This document shows, piece after piece, positions 7,027-15,235 of a stretch of DNA of 42,212 bases. The DNA is from Acidimicrobiales bacterium (GTDB taxonomy: Bacteria > Actinomycetota > Acidimicrobiia > Acidimicrobiales > SZUA-35). Below the pieces are notes generated by a model that searched no databases, had not been told where the DNA came from, and was given only the letters and a program-made list of their open reading frames with translations. The translations under genes were made by a program, and so were the position numbers. The first letter of the stretch is position 1, and each line of letters starts with the position of its first letter. Location: assembly GCA_020630065.1 (NCBI GenBank), contig JAHDCC010000004.1:173633-215844 (forward strand), written 5' to 3'.

Positions 7027-8298
7027 CTACGGGAAGACGCCGCGACGTCGATAAACCTCAGTCAGTCGAGATAACGCCACCGCGTAGGCCGCTTCACGGC
7101 GTGAACAGCCTAGATCAGCCTTCCGTTCGACCACTTGGTCATGAGCAGCCCACAAAACTTTACGCAACCGACTGTCGACATCCTCGGCCGACCACGCCCA
7201 ACCCGACTTATTTTGCAGCCACTCAAAGTATGAAACGACCACACCACCCGAGTTGGCAAGTATGTCAGGAATCACATCAATATTTCTGTCGGCAAGCACC
7301 AATTCGGCTGCTGGAGTCGTCGGACCGTTCGCTGCTTCGAAGACGGCGCGAACGCTGAGTTCCTCAGCGCGGGCGGAGGTTATTTGGTTCTCGAGAGCGG
7401 CCGGGACGAAAATATCGGCGTCAGCGCTAAACAGATCTTCGGTGTCAACCTTGTCGGCACCTTCAAAGTCGGCGACACTACCGTTTTCTTTCACCCACTG
7501 GTAAAGGGCTTCGACATCGATGCCATTGCCGTTGTGTAGTGTTGCCGCATGGTCAGCGACCGCAACGATCAAACAGCCTTCTTTAGCTGCCAGACGAGAG
7601 AAATGTCCACCGACGTTACCGAAACCTTGAACCGAAATCTTCAGGCCTTCTAACGACACATCGTTTTCGCCGCACCAGTGGCGCAGGCTGTAGAGAACGC
7701 CGCGCCCGGTCGCTTCCTCTCGGCCGACAGAACCGCCGACCGAGACCGACTTGCCGGTAACAACACCTTTGAGTGTCTGGCGTGTGGACGGGGAAGATGT
7801 GTTGGCGAAGGTATCCATCATCCAGTCCATAGTCTGGGAGTTTGTCCCAACATCCGGAGCAGGGATATCGTGACTCGGTCCTATGTTGGAGCCGAGAGCG
7901 TGGGTGAAACGCCGGACGATCCGTTCGCTTTCTTCTGGCGAATAGACCTTAGGGTTCATGGTAATCCCGCCTTTGGCTCCACCGAACGGAACGTCGACTA
8001 GAGCCGACTTGAACGTCATCCATGCCGCTAAGGCTCGGACTTCGTCGAGGTCAACAGACGGGTGAAATCGGATGCCGCCTTTGAAGGCGCCACGAATATT
8101 GTTGTGCTGGATTCTGTAACCGGTGAATACTTTGGTCGTGCCATCGTCGAGCTTTACTGGAAAGTTGACGATTATTTCGTTTTTTGGTTTGGACAGTATC
8201 TCCCGTAGCGGATCGGGGACCCCGATGAGGTCCGCGGCCCGCTGAAATTGGGCTACTGCTGCTTCCTGGAGACTTCGTTGGCTCTCAAGCGTTGACAT
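7027..8298 (-). CDS. gdhA: Glutamate dehydrogenase (Glu/Leu/Phe/Val dehydrogenase family)
   Basis: 423 residues, the length of hexameric small-subunit enzymes. It interconverts glutamate with 2-oxoglutarate and ammonia using NAD(P). Visible features are the substrate-site block FKGGIRFHP with the downstream DVPFGGAKGGI signature (catalytic lysine), the DIPAPDVGT segment and the dinucleotide-binding QGFGNVGGHF. The C-terminal NSGGVVVSYFEWLQN is also standard. ATG at 8298 is preceded by AGGAAAAT. NAD versus NADP cannot be settled by eye. Together with the adjacent GSII gene it gives both ammonium-assimilation routes side by side. Two adjacent palindromes lie 32-68 bases upstream of the start, so transcriptional control at this promoter is likely. 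Confidence 0.95.
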   Translation of the reverse strand: MSTLESQRSLQEAAVAQFQRAADLIGVPDPLREILSKPKNEIIVNFPVKLDDGTTKVFTGYRIQHNNIRGAFKGGIRFHPSVDLDEVRALAAWMTFKSALVDVPFGGAKGGITMNPKVYSPEESERIVRRFTHALGSNIGPSHDIPAPDVGTNSQTMDWMMDTFANTSSPSTRQTLKGVVTGKSVSVGGSVGREEATGRGVLYSLRHWCGENDVSLEGLKISVQGFGNVGGHFSRLAAKEGCLIVAVADHAATLHNGNGIDVEALYQWVKENGSVADFEGADKVDTEDLFSADADIFVPAALENQITSARAEELSVRAVFEAANGPTTPAAELVLADRNIDVIPDILANSGGVVVSYFEWLQNKSGWAWSAEDVDSRLRKVLWAAHDQVVERKADLGCSRREAAYAVALSRLTEVYRRRGVFP

Positions 8299-8329
8299 AT
8301 TTTCCTATCGGTGTTTTCAATCAACCAAT

Positions 8330-8366
8330 CAAGGTTCCCCCATTGGAACCTTGACCATTTGGTCAA
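8330..8366. promoter_or_regulatory. Two adjacent perfect palindromes upstream of glutamate dehydrogenase
   Basis: CAAGGTTCC-CCCATT-GGAACCTTG (8330-8353) overlaps TTGACCA-TT-TGGTCAA (8351-8366). Both are perfect inverted repeats, of the size bound by dimeric repressors. They lie in the 5' region of the minus-strand dehydrogenase, between its start and any likely promoter, and are good operator candidates. The first could also form a leader hairpin. Confidence 0.6.
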
Positions 8367-8514
8367 TCTCATGTTGTTCTAAGGGTAGAGGTTTAGGTGC
8401 CTAGAAACATTAGGCATTCCGGTTTAACCAGAGGCCGCCCTGTTGGTGGCGTGGGTCATATGGACCACGGTGGGTTTTGCCGCTTTACCGGCAGTCAATA
8501 GACGCAGTAGCTAA

Positions 8515-9387
8515 ATGAGCCTTCACGTATCAAGATCGGGTAGATTGGGTCGTGATATGGGACCACGAAACCGACTTCAATCAAAGGCACTGAACCGTCT
8601 TCCTCAACCGGTGATGGATACGGCTGGTAAAGCCGTCCTGAAAGCGGTTGATCAGGCAGTTACCCACCGTTGGGACCGGGCAGTCCGACTGGCGGCAAAG
8701 CAGCCCGGGGTTACTCCTGAGGAGAAGGTCAGGTCAATCGGGCGCGCTTTTCGGCGTGAACTCGCAGGGGTAGGTGCAGCAACCGGGGCAGTAGCAGCCG
8801 CCCCCGGAATAGGTACAGCCGCCGCCACTGGTGTTGTGGCTGCCGACATTGGTTGGTTCGCTATGAGAACCACGGACCTGATTATGGCTATCGGCGCCGC
8901 GTACGGTCACACCGAATCAACTGTTGAGCAGCGACGGGCCTGGGTCCTTTCCGTCATGGCTTTTGGGGAAGATGCCGCGAACGAATTTGCTTCGCTGCTT
9001 TCCGAACTCGACTCTTCGGTGGCCATCGGCGGCGAAAGAGTCAGCGGTCGGTTAATGAGCTTGGCAGGCACAGATGCCGCGACGATCGACGCGCTTCGTA
9101 GGTTAAACACCAACCTGGCCAATCGGGTACTGACTAAATATGGGTCTCGTCGAGGTATGCAGTCGGTTGGTAAGTTGCTGCCATTCGGCGTCGGGGCCGT
9201 AGTCGGCGGCACCGCTAACTACGCGCTTGTGCGGGCAACCTCAAAACAGGCGGTTGCCTTCTTCCGGTCGTATGGTCCACAGATCGGGTCGACTCAGAAC
9301 AGTCGGCTTGTTACCCCAGTGGCAGGTCTGCTAGACGAAGGCAGGCGAACACCGCCGATGCCAGGTCCAGAACACCGTTCGAACTAG
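8515..9387 (+). CDS. EcsC family protein
   Basis: 290 residues. The middle (about 45-250) has the EcsC pattern: a helical N-part, a glycine/alanine-rich segment (GVGAATGAVAAAPGIGTAAA) likely to insert in or contact membrane, then DIGWFAMRTTDLIMAIGAAYG and a second hydrophobic glycine-rich stretch, PFGVGAVVGGTANYALV. EcsC was named from the Bacillus ecs ABC-transporter locus and its biochemical role is unknown. Here there is no transporter gene next to it. The ATG at 8515 lacks a clear ribosome site. An internal ATG at 8557 is the alternative. It stands alone on the plus strand and ends at a strong bidirectional terminator. Confidence 0.75.
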   Translation: MSLHVSRSGRLGRDMGPRNRLQSKALNRLPQPVMDTAGKAVLKAVDQAVTHRWDRAVRLAAKQPGVTPEEKVRSIGRAFRRELAGVGAATGAVAAAPGIGTAAATGVVAADIGWFAMRTTDLIMAIGAAYGHTESTVEQRRAWVLSVMAFGEDAANEFASLLSELDSSVAIGGERVSGRLMSLAGTDAATIDALRRLNTNLANRVLTKYGSRRGMQSVGKLLPFGVGAVVGGTANYALVRATSKQAVAFFRSYGPQIGSTQNSRLVTPVAGLLDEGRRTPPMPGPEHRSN

Positions 9388-9419
9388 CCGGAGATAAGAC
9401 CCTCAGTTCTCTAAAACTA

Positions 9420-9463
9420 AAAAGGGTCGGTTGGCGTCTACCAAGACACCAACCGACCCTTTT
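9420..9463. terminator. Strong bidirectional intrinsic terminator
   Basis: AAAAGGGTCGGTTGG (9420-9434) pairs with CCAACCGACCCTTTT (9449-9463), extended inward by GTCT/AGAC around a C-A mismatch and a short loop. The flanking A and T runs make it work in both directions. It sits between the convergent EcsC gene (plus) and the secreted propeller protein (minus). A small hairpin just before it (9391-9411) has the loop ACCCTCAG. Confidence 0.9.
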
Positions 9464-9471
9464 GAATACGT

Positions 9472-11307
9472 TTAGTTAAGTTGGGGAGTGCAGAGCACTG
9501 GATCGGATTTAACCGGCCCGTTCTTACTCGCTACTGAGTAGACGATCGTTCCTGAACGGTTACCGTCGGTGAATGACAGGTTGGAGGTTTTGCCTCGCCA
9601 GAATGGTCCATTGCCGTTAACGGTTCGGTAAACAACGTACTCGGCGGCCCCGTTTGCGGCCGGCCACGTGACTTGGATCGACCCGTTTTGGCGGGTTGCT
9701 GAACAGTTAGCTACCGGTTGTGGCCCAGCTGCCGCTTCGAAACTGCAGGTAGTTGTAGCCGAACTCCGGTTGCCGATTTTGCTCTTGACCGAATAAACAA
9801 TAGCGCCCGATCGGTTGTTGTCGGTGAATGACAGGTTGGAGGTTTTGCCTCGCCAGAATGGTCCATTGCCGTTAACGGTTCGGTAAACAACGTACTCGGT
9901 AGCCCCGTTTGCGGCTGGCCACGTCACTTCAATGTTGGCCCCTTCAGCTCGAGCCGTACAGGTCGCAGGCGGCACCGGGTCGTTGTTGTTGCCGCCACCG
10001 AAGTCCTCGTCGCAGAGCCGAACGAGGTCTCGACCGGGCCGTTGTGACCCTGGTTGGCCGACGCTGTTAATGCCACCGGCAACCCACACACATCCATCGG
10101 GAGCTGCAGTTACACCAAAGCCGCCGATATCTCCAGACATTCGAGGATTAAACGACTGGATCCGATCACCGTTGCGCACATCGTAGGCAATGATCGAGTT
10201 TACGCTTCCGGTTGGGTCTCCACCGACGCCAGCCAAATCACTCGAATAGGGAATAGGCGTGGTGCTGTTACTCGACGAATGCGAGCCCCAGCAGTGGCAG
10301 GTGGCGTAGAGCCGGTTACCGACCCGTTCGATTTCCTGATAGTCGCCGCCTCGACGAGTGTTGCTATTTTGGAACCGGCTGTCGTACGAAGTGACGTGGG
10401 ACTTGATTAGTCGCATGTTTTGGTTTTCGTCGTACATGTAAGCGCCGTGCTGTTCGCCCACTGCAAGCACGGTTCCAAACTCGGTTGCTTCGATGTCGTA
10501 CATGTTGTCACAGCATCGGTAGTTCATCTGAAAACCGGTCCACGTGTTTTGGCTGCCGTTGCTAGCCGAAACTCCGACCACCTGGTTAGCGGCTCCGTTC
10601 ACACTGTCGAACCAGCCAGCAAGGTATACCGTGTCGTTTGTGCGTGACTTAGAAACTCCCCAAACCGAACCACCTTGGACTTCTGGAAGCCATGAGAAGT
10701 CGATCTTTCCGGTGTTTGGGTTGAGTCGGATAGCGCTGCTAACCGCACGTCCACCAGCACCATCGTTGGCTCTCGTGAATCGTCCGACTGCGTAGAGTTG
10801 GCCGTCCGGCTCCAACGATACTTCGCGCACTACGTTGGTTGAGCCCGAAAGTAGAGTGTTCCACCCGGGCCAAATATCGCCGGTGTTGGGATTGATTTTG
10901 ACTAGCGGCCCTACTTTGGTGCCGTTCCAGGTGCCCATTTCGCCAGCGACGAATAGTCCACCATCAGGAGACTTGGCCATCGCCAAGACAGGTCCTTCGA
11001 CCTGCGGCCGGAATCCACTATTCCAAGCCCCGGTTGAAGAGTTAAATGAAGCAAAGTACGGCTGACGTTGTGTCTGGTTTCCGTTCGTCACGTCAAGGAA
11101 GTTGCCGCCGACGTATATGTTGCCATTCATCGATTCGAGGCCCCAGCCCAACGCGCTGAAGTTGGCTACGGTTCTCGAGTTGCCAAATGTGGCCAAACCC
11201 CAGCTGGCTTTCTGTTCACCGACGATCTCTGCGTTGGCTGCCGGTATGCTCGCCAGCCCCATCCCCAGAAGTAAACTCAAGACTGCGAACAGCTGTCGCC
11301 ATTTCAT
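9472..11307 (-). CDS. Large secreted protein: beta-propeller-like repeats plus two FN3-like domains
   Basis: 611 residues. A signal peptide covers 1-26 (ending PAANA). The ATG at 11307 has AGGA upstream. Residues ~35-440 contain recurring units with NGNIYVGGNF, GGLFVAGEM, GQLYAVGRF and DTVYLAGWF, each followed by a turn and INPNTGDI or LNPNTGKI. This is a seven-bladed-propeller-like pattern seen in extracellular actinobacterial proteins. Residues ~455-610 hold two FN3-like domains of 85-residue period that are nearly identical (EVTWPAANGATEYVVYRT and QVTWPAANGAAEYVVYRT). Paired cysteines (YRCCDNMYD, CHCW, CTARAEG) suggest disulfides outside the cell. Likely an adhesin or carbohydrate-contacting surface protein, but there is no visible wall anchor or catalytic motif. 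It is monocistronic, with a 250-bp upstream gap. Confidence 0.8.
   Translation of the reverse strand: MKWRQLFAVLSLLLGMGLASIPAANAEIVGEQKASWGLATFGNSRTVANFSALGWGLESMNGNIYVGGNFLDVTNGNQTQRQPYFASFNSSTGAWNSGFRPQVEGPVLAMAKSPDGGLFVAGEMGTWNGTKVGPLVKINPNTGDIWPGWNTLLSGSTNVVREVSLEPDGQLYAVGRFTRANDGAGGRAVSSAIRLNPNTGKIDFSWLPEVQGGSVWGVSKSRTNDTVYLAGWFDSVNGAANQVVGVSASNGSQNTWTGFQMNYRCCDNMYDIEATEFGTVLAVGEQHGAYMYDENQNMRLIKSHVTSYDSRFQNSNTRRGGDYQEIERVGNRLYATCHCWGSHSSSNSTTPIPYSSDLAGVGGDPTGSVNSIIAYDVRNGDRIQSFNPRMSGDIGGFGVTAAPDGCVWVAGGINSVGQPGSQRPGRDLVRLCDEDFGGGNNNDPVPPATCTARAEGANIEVTWPAANGATEYVVYRTVNGNGPFWRGKTSNLSFTDNNRSGAIVYSVKSKIGNRSSATTTCSFEAAAGPQPVANCSATRQNGSIQVTWPAANGAAEYVVYRTVNGNGPFWRGKTSNLSFTDGNRSGTIVYSVASKNGPVKSDPVLCTPQLN
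9565..9899 (-). repeat. 80-bp exact direct repeat encoding duplicated FN3 module
   Basis: 9565-9644 and 9820-9899 are identical over 80 bp, offset 255 bp, exactly 85 codons. Sequence on both sides is similar but diverged. The identity includes third codon positions, so it reflects recent duplication or ongoing gene conversion between the two FN3-like domains rather than protein-level selection alone. Confidence 0.9.
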
Positions 11308-11394
11308 GGTTATTCCTACCTTTGCCTACGGAAGCCAACACAATGAAGCGCTGGTAAGCGCATCATTCTATGGCTGCAATTCTTTCATGTGTTG

Positions 11395-11450
11395 AACCAA
11401 CTACATGTATGGGGCATATAGCCCATCAAGCGATACGTGTGTAGTTGGTT
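11395..11450. promoter_or_regulatory. Inverted repeat in the gap upstream of the secreted propeller protein
   Basis: AACCAACTACA (11395-11405) and TGTAGTTGGTT (11440-11450) are perfect 11-bp inverted arms. Between them ATGGG and CCCAT form an inner stem. It lies about 90-145 bases before the ATG at 11307. It could be an operator, a leader hairpin or the end of the zinc-peptidase transcript, whose stop is at 11559. The remainder of 11308-11558 shows no gene. Confidence 0.45.
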
Positions 11451-11558
11451 GATGACCGTGATCCTAGCGAACGGCCGAAAGAACCTCAAATCCAAGGAAT
11501 ATTAGGGCGTGTCTCGGTTGTATGTGGTACTTCAATGTGGGTGTAAACCACGATTGGG

Positions 11559-12227
11559 TTAACCAGGTAGTACGTCGATGATCTGGTCTATGCAGCCGGT
11601 CGGCCCGAATTCGACACCTATCTCATGTGCGGCGACGCGTTCGCTTCCAGTGCCGTGAGCATCGGCATCGTCGACGGGTACCGAGTGCGGGTCGCCCGCG
11701 GACTCGACATCGTTGCGTAGTTGATCGAGCGAACTGGTGGCATTCTCGGCGGCCCAAGCTCCACCGAAACAGTCAGCTTGTAGCTCAGCGTCGATCTCGA
11801 GGCCTGTCGGGCTCAAGCTCAGATCGATCTCCTCGCCTTGGGCCTGCAGTACATGGCCCCACTCGTGGGCCAATGTCGCCTCAAGTCGGGCGTTCGAAGC
11901 GTTTAGGTACGCCGGGTCGTAGGCCACCAATATCCCTTCGGTACAGTCGCCATCGACTAGAGCGTTGCCCTCAACTTCTTCTACCTCTAGTGGCCTATTG
12001 TTACATGTGACGCCGTCAGCGCCAGTCGAAACGCGGTTTAGAGGCACCGCTTCAAAATCGATGCCAAGTAGCTCTTCGTTCTGCTCCCAAAACGCGTTGA
12101 GACTGGTAATGGTGACTTCAACATCGAGCTCAGAAGTCGACGGTTCAGAACCATCGGCACACGCGGTCAACGAAGCCGTACCAAAGATTACGGCCGCCGC
12201 TAATCGCCACGATTTGCTGCTACCCAA
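11559..12227 (-). CDS. Putative lipoprotein zinc metallopeptidase (YpfJ-like, HEWGH)
   Basis: About 222 residues. The HExxH zinc motif appears as LAHEWGHVLQAQ, followed some 30 residues later by ELQADCFGGAWAA. That pairing is typical of the neutral zinc metallopeptidase family that includes YpfJ, where the downstream Glu/Asp completes the zinc site. A lipobox, LTAC, follows a short hydrophobic stretch (LAAAVIFGTASL), so the protein is probably lipid-anchored outside the membrane. I place the start at a TTG at 12227, overlapping the serS stop (TTGGGTAG), because this gives a normal lipoprotein signal peptide. The longer frame from 12311 would run antigenically deep into serS and hide the signal. 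Start confidence is low, family confidence good. Likely translationally coupled to serS. Confidence 0.75.
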   Translation of the reverse strand: MGSSKSWRLAAAVIFGTASLTACADGSEPSTSELDVEVTITSLNAFWEQNEELLGIDFEAVPLNRVSTGADGVTCNNRPLEVEEVEGNALVDGDCTEGILVAYDPAYLNASNARLEATLAHEWGHVLQAQGEEIDLSLSPTGLEIDAELQADCFGGAWAAENATSSLDQLRNDVESAGDPHSVPVDDADAHGTGSERVAAHEIGVEFGPTGCIDQIIDVLPG

Positions 12228-13473
12228 CGGCGGAAAGAACCTCAAGTCCGCAGAATGGGCGAAGTACTTCAGGTACCACCACGGTGCCATCTTCTTGTTG
12301 ATGGTTCTCAAAAATATTCAGCATCGTTCGTCCGATCGCGCACGCCGTGCCGTTTAAAGTATGGGCGAGTTCGGTGCTGTCTTCGCCAACAACACGAGTT
12401 GACATGCGTCGGGCTGAATAATCTGTGTAGTTAGAACACGACGTCAACTCGCGGTACCTCTGTTCCGAAGGAAGCCATACTTCGATGTCGTATTTCTTGG
12501 CGGCTGCAGCACCGAGGTCGCCGCTAGCGACCGTGATTACCTGATACGGGAGTTCGAGTCCGCCAACTATTTCTTCTTGGAGCTGGCGAATGAGTTCAAG
12601 CTCGTCCCACGACGTTTCCGCCGTGGTGTAGGAGAACAGTTCAACCTTGTCGAACTGGTGGACCCGGAACAGTCCAGCCGTGTCCTTTCCGTAGGTGCCA
12701 GCTTCACGGCGGAAACAGCTCGAATATCCGGCATAACGCAGTGGTAGCTCGTCGAGCTGGAGCCGTTCTTGTCGGTGAAGGCCAGCTAAACCAACTTCGG
12801 CCGTCCCGATAAGAAATAGTTCGTCTTGTTCTAACTCGTAAACCTGGTTGCGGTCGGTTGGGAAGAACCCGGCGAGTTCCATCATTTCTTCCCTGACTAG
12901 CACTGGAGGGATGACGGGTATAAACCCGTGCGCAGTCGCCTTGCTGATCGCCCACTGGACAAGAGCAAACTGGAGGCGGACAGCGTCACCTTTGACGTAG
13001 GCGAACCGGCTGCCTGACATCCTCACCGCTCGTTCGGAGTCGACGATTCCTAAGTGTTCTCCGAGCTCACTGTGGGAAAATTTCGGAGCAGCAGGCTTGT
13101 CGCCTACCGTTTTTTCGACCCGATAGTCTTCTTCCCCACCGTCGGGCACCGACTCGTGAGCAGGGTTGGGAACTTCGAGGCTAAGCGTCTTCACTTCTTC
13201 TTCGGCGGCGGCGAGGTCACTTTCAGCTTGTGTGAGTTGCTGTTTGAGTTCAGAAGCTGCTGCGATTTTGTCGGCTCGTTCTTCTGGGTTGGCTCGGCCG
13301 ATTTCTTTGGATGCCTTGTTTGATGCTGCTCGAAGCGATTCTGCAGTTTGCATCGTTTCGAGGCGTCGTGACTCCGCCGCCAGCAACGTGTCGATGTTTT
13401 CAGCTGTTGCGCCTTTGCGTTCGGCGCCGTGTCGGTAGTCAGCATCTTGGGAGAGCCGGCGTAAATCAATCAT
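12220..13473 (-). CDS. serS: Seryl-tRNA synthetase
   Basis: 417 residues from ATG 13473 (MIDLRRLSQDADY). It charges tRNA-Ser with serine. The N-terminal tRNA-binding coiled-coil arm spans about residues 30-105. Class II motif 2 (SSCFRREAGTYGKDTAGLFR) and motif 3 (NGTACAIGRTMLNIFENHQQ) are intact, as is the TxE serine-binding segment (GTAEVGL). A longer frame upstream to 13587 has no family homology and overlaps the neighbouring gene, so I reject it. No ribosome site is seen. TACAGT lies 13 bases before the ATG and fits a -10 box, which would leave a leader of only several bases. It ends in PEVLRPF followed by a short tail and runs into the zinc-peptidase gene. Confidence 0.96.
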   Translation of the reverse strand: MIDLRRLSQDADYRHGAERKGATAENIDTLLAAESRRLETMQTAESLRAASNKASKEIGRANPEERADKIAAASELKQQLTQAESDLAAAEEEVKTLSLEVPNPAHESVPDGGEEDYRVEKTVGDKPAAPKFSHSELGEHLGIVDSERAVRMSGSRFAYVKGDAVRLQFALVQWAISKATAHGFIPVIPPVLVREEMMELAGFFPTDRNQVYELEQDELFLIGTAEVGLAGLHRQERLQLDELPLRYAGYSSCFRREAGTYGKDTAGLFRVHQFDKVELFSYTTAETSWDELELIRQLQEEIVGGLELPYQVITVASGDLGAAAAKKYDIEVWLPSEQRYRELTSCSNYTDYSARRMSTRVVGEDSTELAHTLNGTACAIGRTMLNIFENHQQEDGTVVVPEVLRPFCGLEVLSAVG

Positions 13474-13541
13474 GGGGGTTAACGCTACTGTAGTTCGACG
13501 AAATCTGGCGGCGATTACTCCCGCTTGACATGTTGTTGCTG

Positions 13542-15113
13542 CTAGTTCGCTAGCGGTAGATCCTGTGGGCAGTTGTAGAACAGCCAACCGGCGATCGCCA
13601 CCGCGGCGAACACGGCATCTGAGCCGTTGACTGGCTCACTGTCCTCAGGGACAAGGTCTACGTTGATAGTTGGGGTGTCTGTCGCTCGCAGAACGCCAAA
13701 AGACCTGATCGTGAGATCATGTATCGTGCCGTCTTTGTCGACGGTTAGCGCCTCAGACCGTAGCCACGACCAAGCCATATGGCTGGCCCCGATCACGTAT
13801 GAACGGAGCACGGTTTCGTCGAGTAGCTCTCCGCATTTGACCTCCACCGAAATCGTCACACCTTCGTCGGTTTCTGAGATCACGGCCCGAGCCGCCCCGC
13901 CTTCGGGTGCCGATATCCAGCCCGAATCTGGTGTTTGGGTGGGGTGCGTGGCGGCCGTGGCCAACAGGAGGGCTTCAACCCAGCCGGCTCCCCTGATGTC
14001 GATTGAAGTTGTCGGCCCAGGCACATCGATTTGTTCGACGACAAGACCGGGAGCGATCTGGTTGATCGTTTCTTCGATCCCTGGGGTGGCAGCCACCCGA
14101 ATAACCCCGGTTCCGTCGGTGCGAACTCCGCCTGCCACAGGTGGTCGTTTCGGTCCGAGTTGGGTTACGTCTTCGCGGCTGGCCAGTACAAGTACTGGTC
14201 TGTCGTGGTCGGCGGCGAGTCGCTGGGCTACCTCGTCGACCGGTGATGCGGTTTTGCCACCAAATGCTCCTCCGTTTGTGAGTGAGGAAGATTGTTGACC
14301 TTCAGGCGTAGCCCAGGCAGCGTCGGTTTCTAAATACGCCGGTTCGACCCATGTTGTGCGAAGTGTTCGGGTCCAGTCCCCTTCGGGTACTTCTAGAGGC
14401 CATTGGTGTTCAGCCGTGGTGCGTCGGCCTTGAACTTTGCCAGCTGTTGTTCGGGCCTCATGTAACGATTCCCCTATAACCCATTCGCCCGTGGAGTCTC
14501 GAACTGCGATGAGAGCGTCGCTAGGTGCGGTGTCTGCGGAAAATCCTGCCGAACCAAGAATGACGTCGGTCGATACCGTCTGGGGGACTCCGCCTTCGAG
14601 GCTTGCTCGTTGAGCGGCCGTTTCTAGGTCTCGTTCGGAGTCACCGATTTCGGCTGGGCCGGTGTAGAGATCCCATGCCTCCAAAATGGTTTGCCATCCG
14701 GTGCATCGGCACAGGTGCGCAAGTAACGCCTGGTTCACGGGCCCATGGTCGCCAACATCGACCCCTTTTGCGGCGAGAGCCTCCAATCGGACAATTATTC
14801 CCGGTGTGCAGAAACCGCATTGGCTAGCACCCGTTTCGCAGAACGCGGCGGCCCATCGGGCTCGATGCTGTGGATCCAGGCCATCGAGCGTTGTCACGCT
14901 GCGACCCGACACTCGTCTAGCTGGGGTGACGCAAGAAACTCGGGGAGCGCCGTCGACTAGAACGGTGCAGCAACCGCATTGGCCTTGTGGGCTGCAGCCA
15001 TCCTTCACCGATGTGCAGTTCAACTGGTCGCGTAAGGCTCCAAGTAGCGAGTCGCCAGTATTGCCGATCGTGACTGCCACACCATCAAGTTCAAACGAAA
15101 CCGAGTCATCCAC
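13542..15113 (-). CDS. Fused two-[2Fe-2S] protein with shortened molybdenum-hydroxylase-like C-terminus
   Basis: 523 residues from GTG 15113. Residues 1-~80 are a plant-type ferredoxin domain (CTSVKDGCSPQGQCGCC, then C). Residues ~85-160 are the helical [2Fe-2S] domain (CGFCTPG and CRCTGW). All eight cluster cysteines are present, as in xanthine dehydrogenase and CO-dehydrogenase small subunits. The remainder (~165-523) resembles fragments of the molybdenum-binding large subunit: EPAYLETDAAW, then GGAFGGK, a DRPVLVLASRED block, and a C-terminal YVIGASHMAWSWLRSEAL stretch. It is less than half the usual length. Where catalytic subunits have a GxGE active-site glutamate the sequence reads EPVNGSDAVF. 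So redox clusters look functional while hydroxylase catalysis looks lost or very divergent. Separate from serS by 68 bases. Confidence 0.75.
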   Translation of the reverse strand: MDDSVSFELDGVAVTIGNTGDSLLGALRDQLNCTSVKDGCSPQGQCGCCTVLVDGAPRVSCVTPARRVSGRSVTTLDGLDPQHRARWAAAFCETGASQCGFCTPGIIVRLEALAAKGVDVGDHGPVNQALLAHLCRCTGWQTILEAWDLYTGPAEIGDSERDLETAAQRASLEGGVPQTVSTDVILGSAGFSADTAPSDALIAVRDSTGEWVIGESLHEARTTAGKVQGRRTTAEHQWPLEVPEGDWTRTLRTTWVEPAYLETDAAWATPEGQQSSSLTNGGAFGGKTASPVDEVAQRLAADHDRPVLVLASREDVTQLGPKRPPVAGGVRTDGTGVIRVAATPGIEETINQIAPGLVVEQIDVPGPTTSIDIRGAGWVEALLLATAATHPTQTPDSGWISAPEGGAARAVISETDEGVTISVEVKCGELLDETVLRSYVIGASHMAWSWLRSEALTVDKDGTIHDLTIRSFGVLRATDTPTINVDLVPEDSEPVNGSDAVFAAVAIAGWLFYNCPQDLPLAN

Positions 15114-15235
15114 TCGCTCAGTATCGGGCCGTATGTTCTCAGCGCCACCCCTTAACCCAAGATTTGTTGACGTCAGCCTACGAGTGTGGGGTCGATCAGA
15201 TAGATCACTGGGTGAGGTTGTATCGTAGGATCGTT

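Noticed and set aside
12228-12311. Upstream extension of the zinc-peptidase frame to 12311
   Set aside because: It lies inside the serS coding region and would place the lipoprotein signal deep inside the protein. The TTG at the serS stop gives a normal signal peptide.
13474-13587. Longer serS frame beginning at 13587
   Set aside because: The extra residues have no seryl-synthetase similarity and overlap the neighbouring gene's end. MIDLRR is the usual N-terminus.
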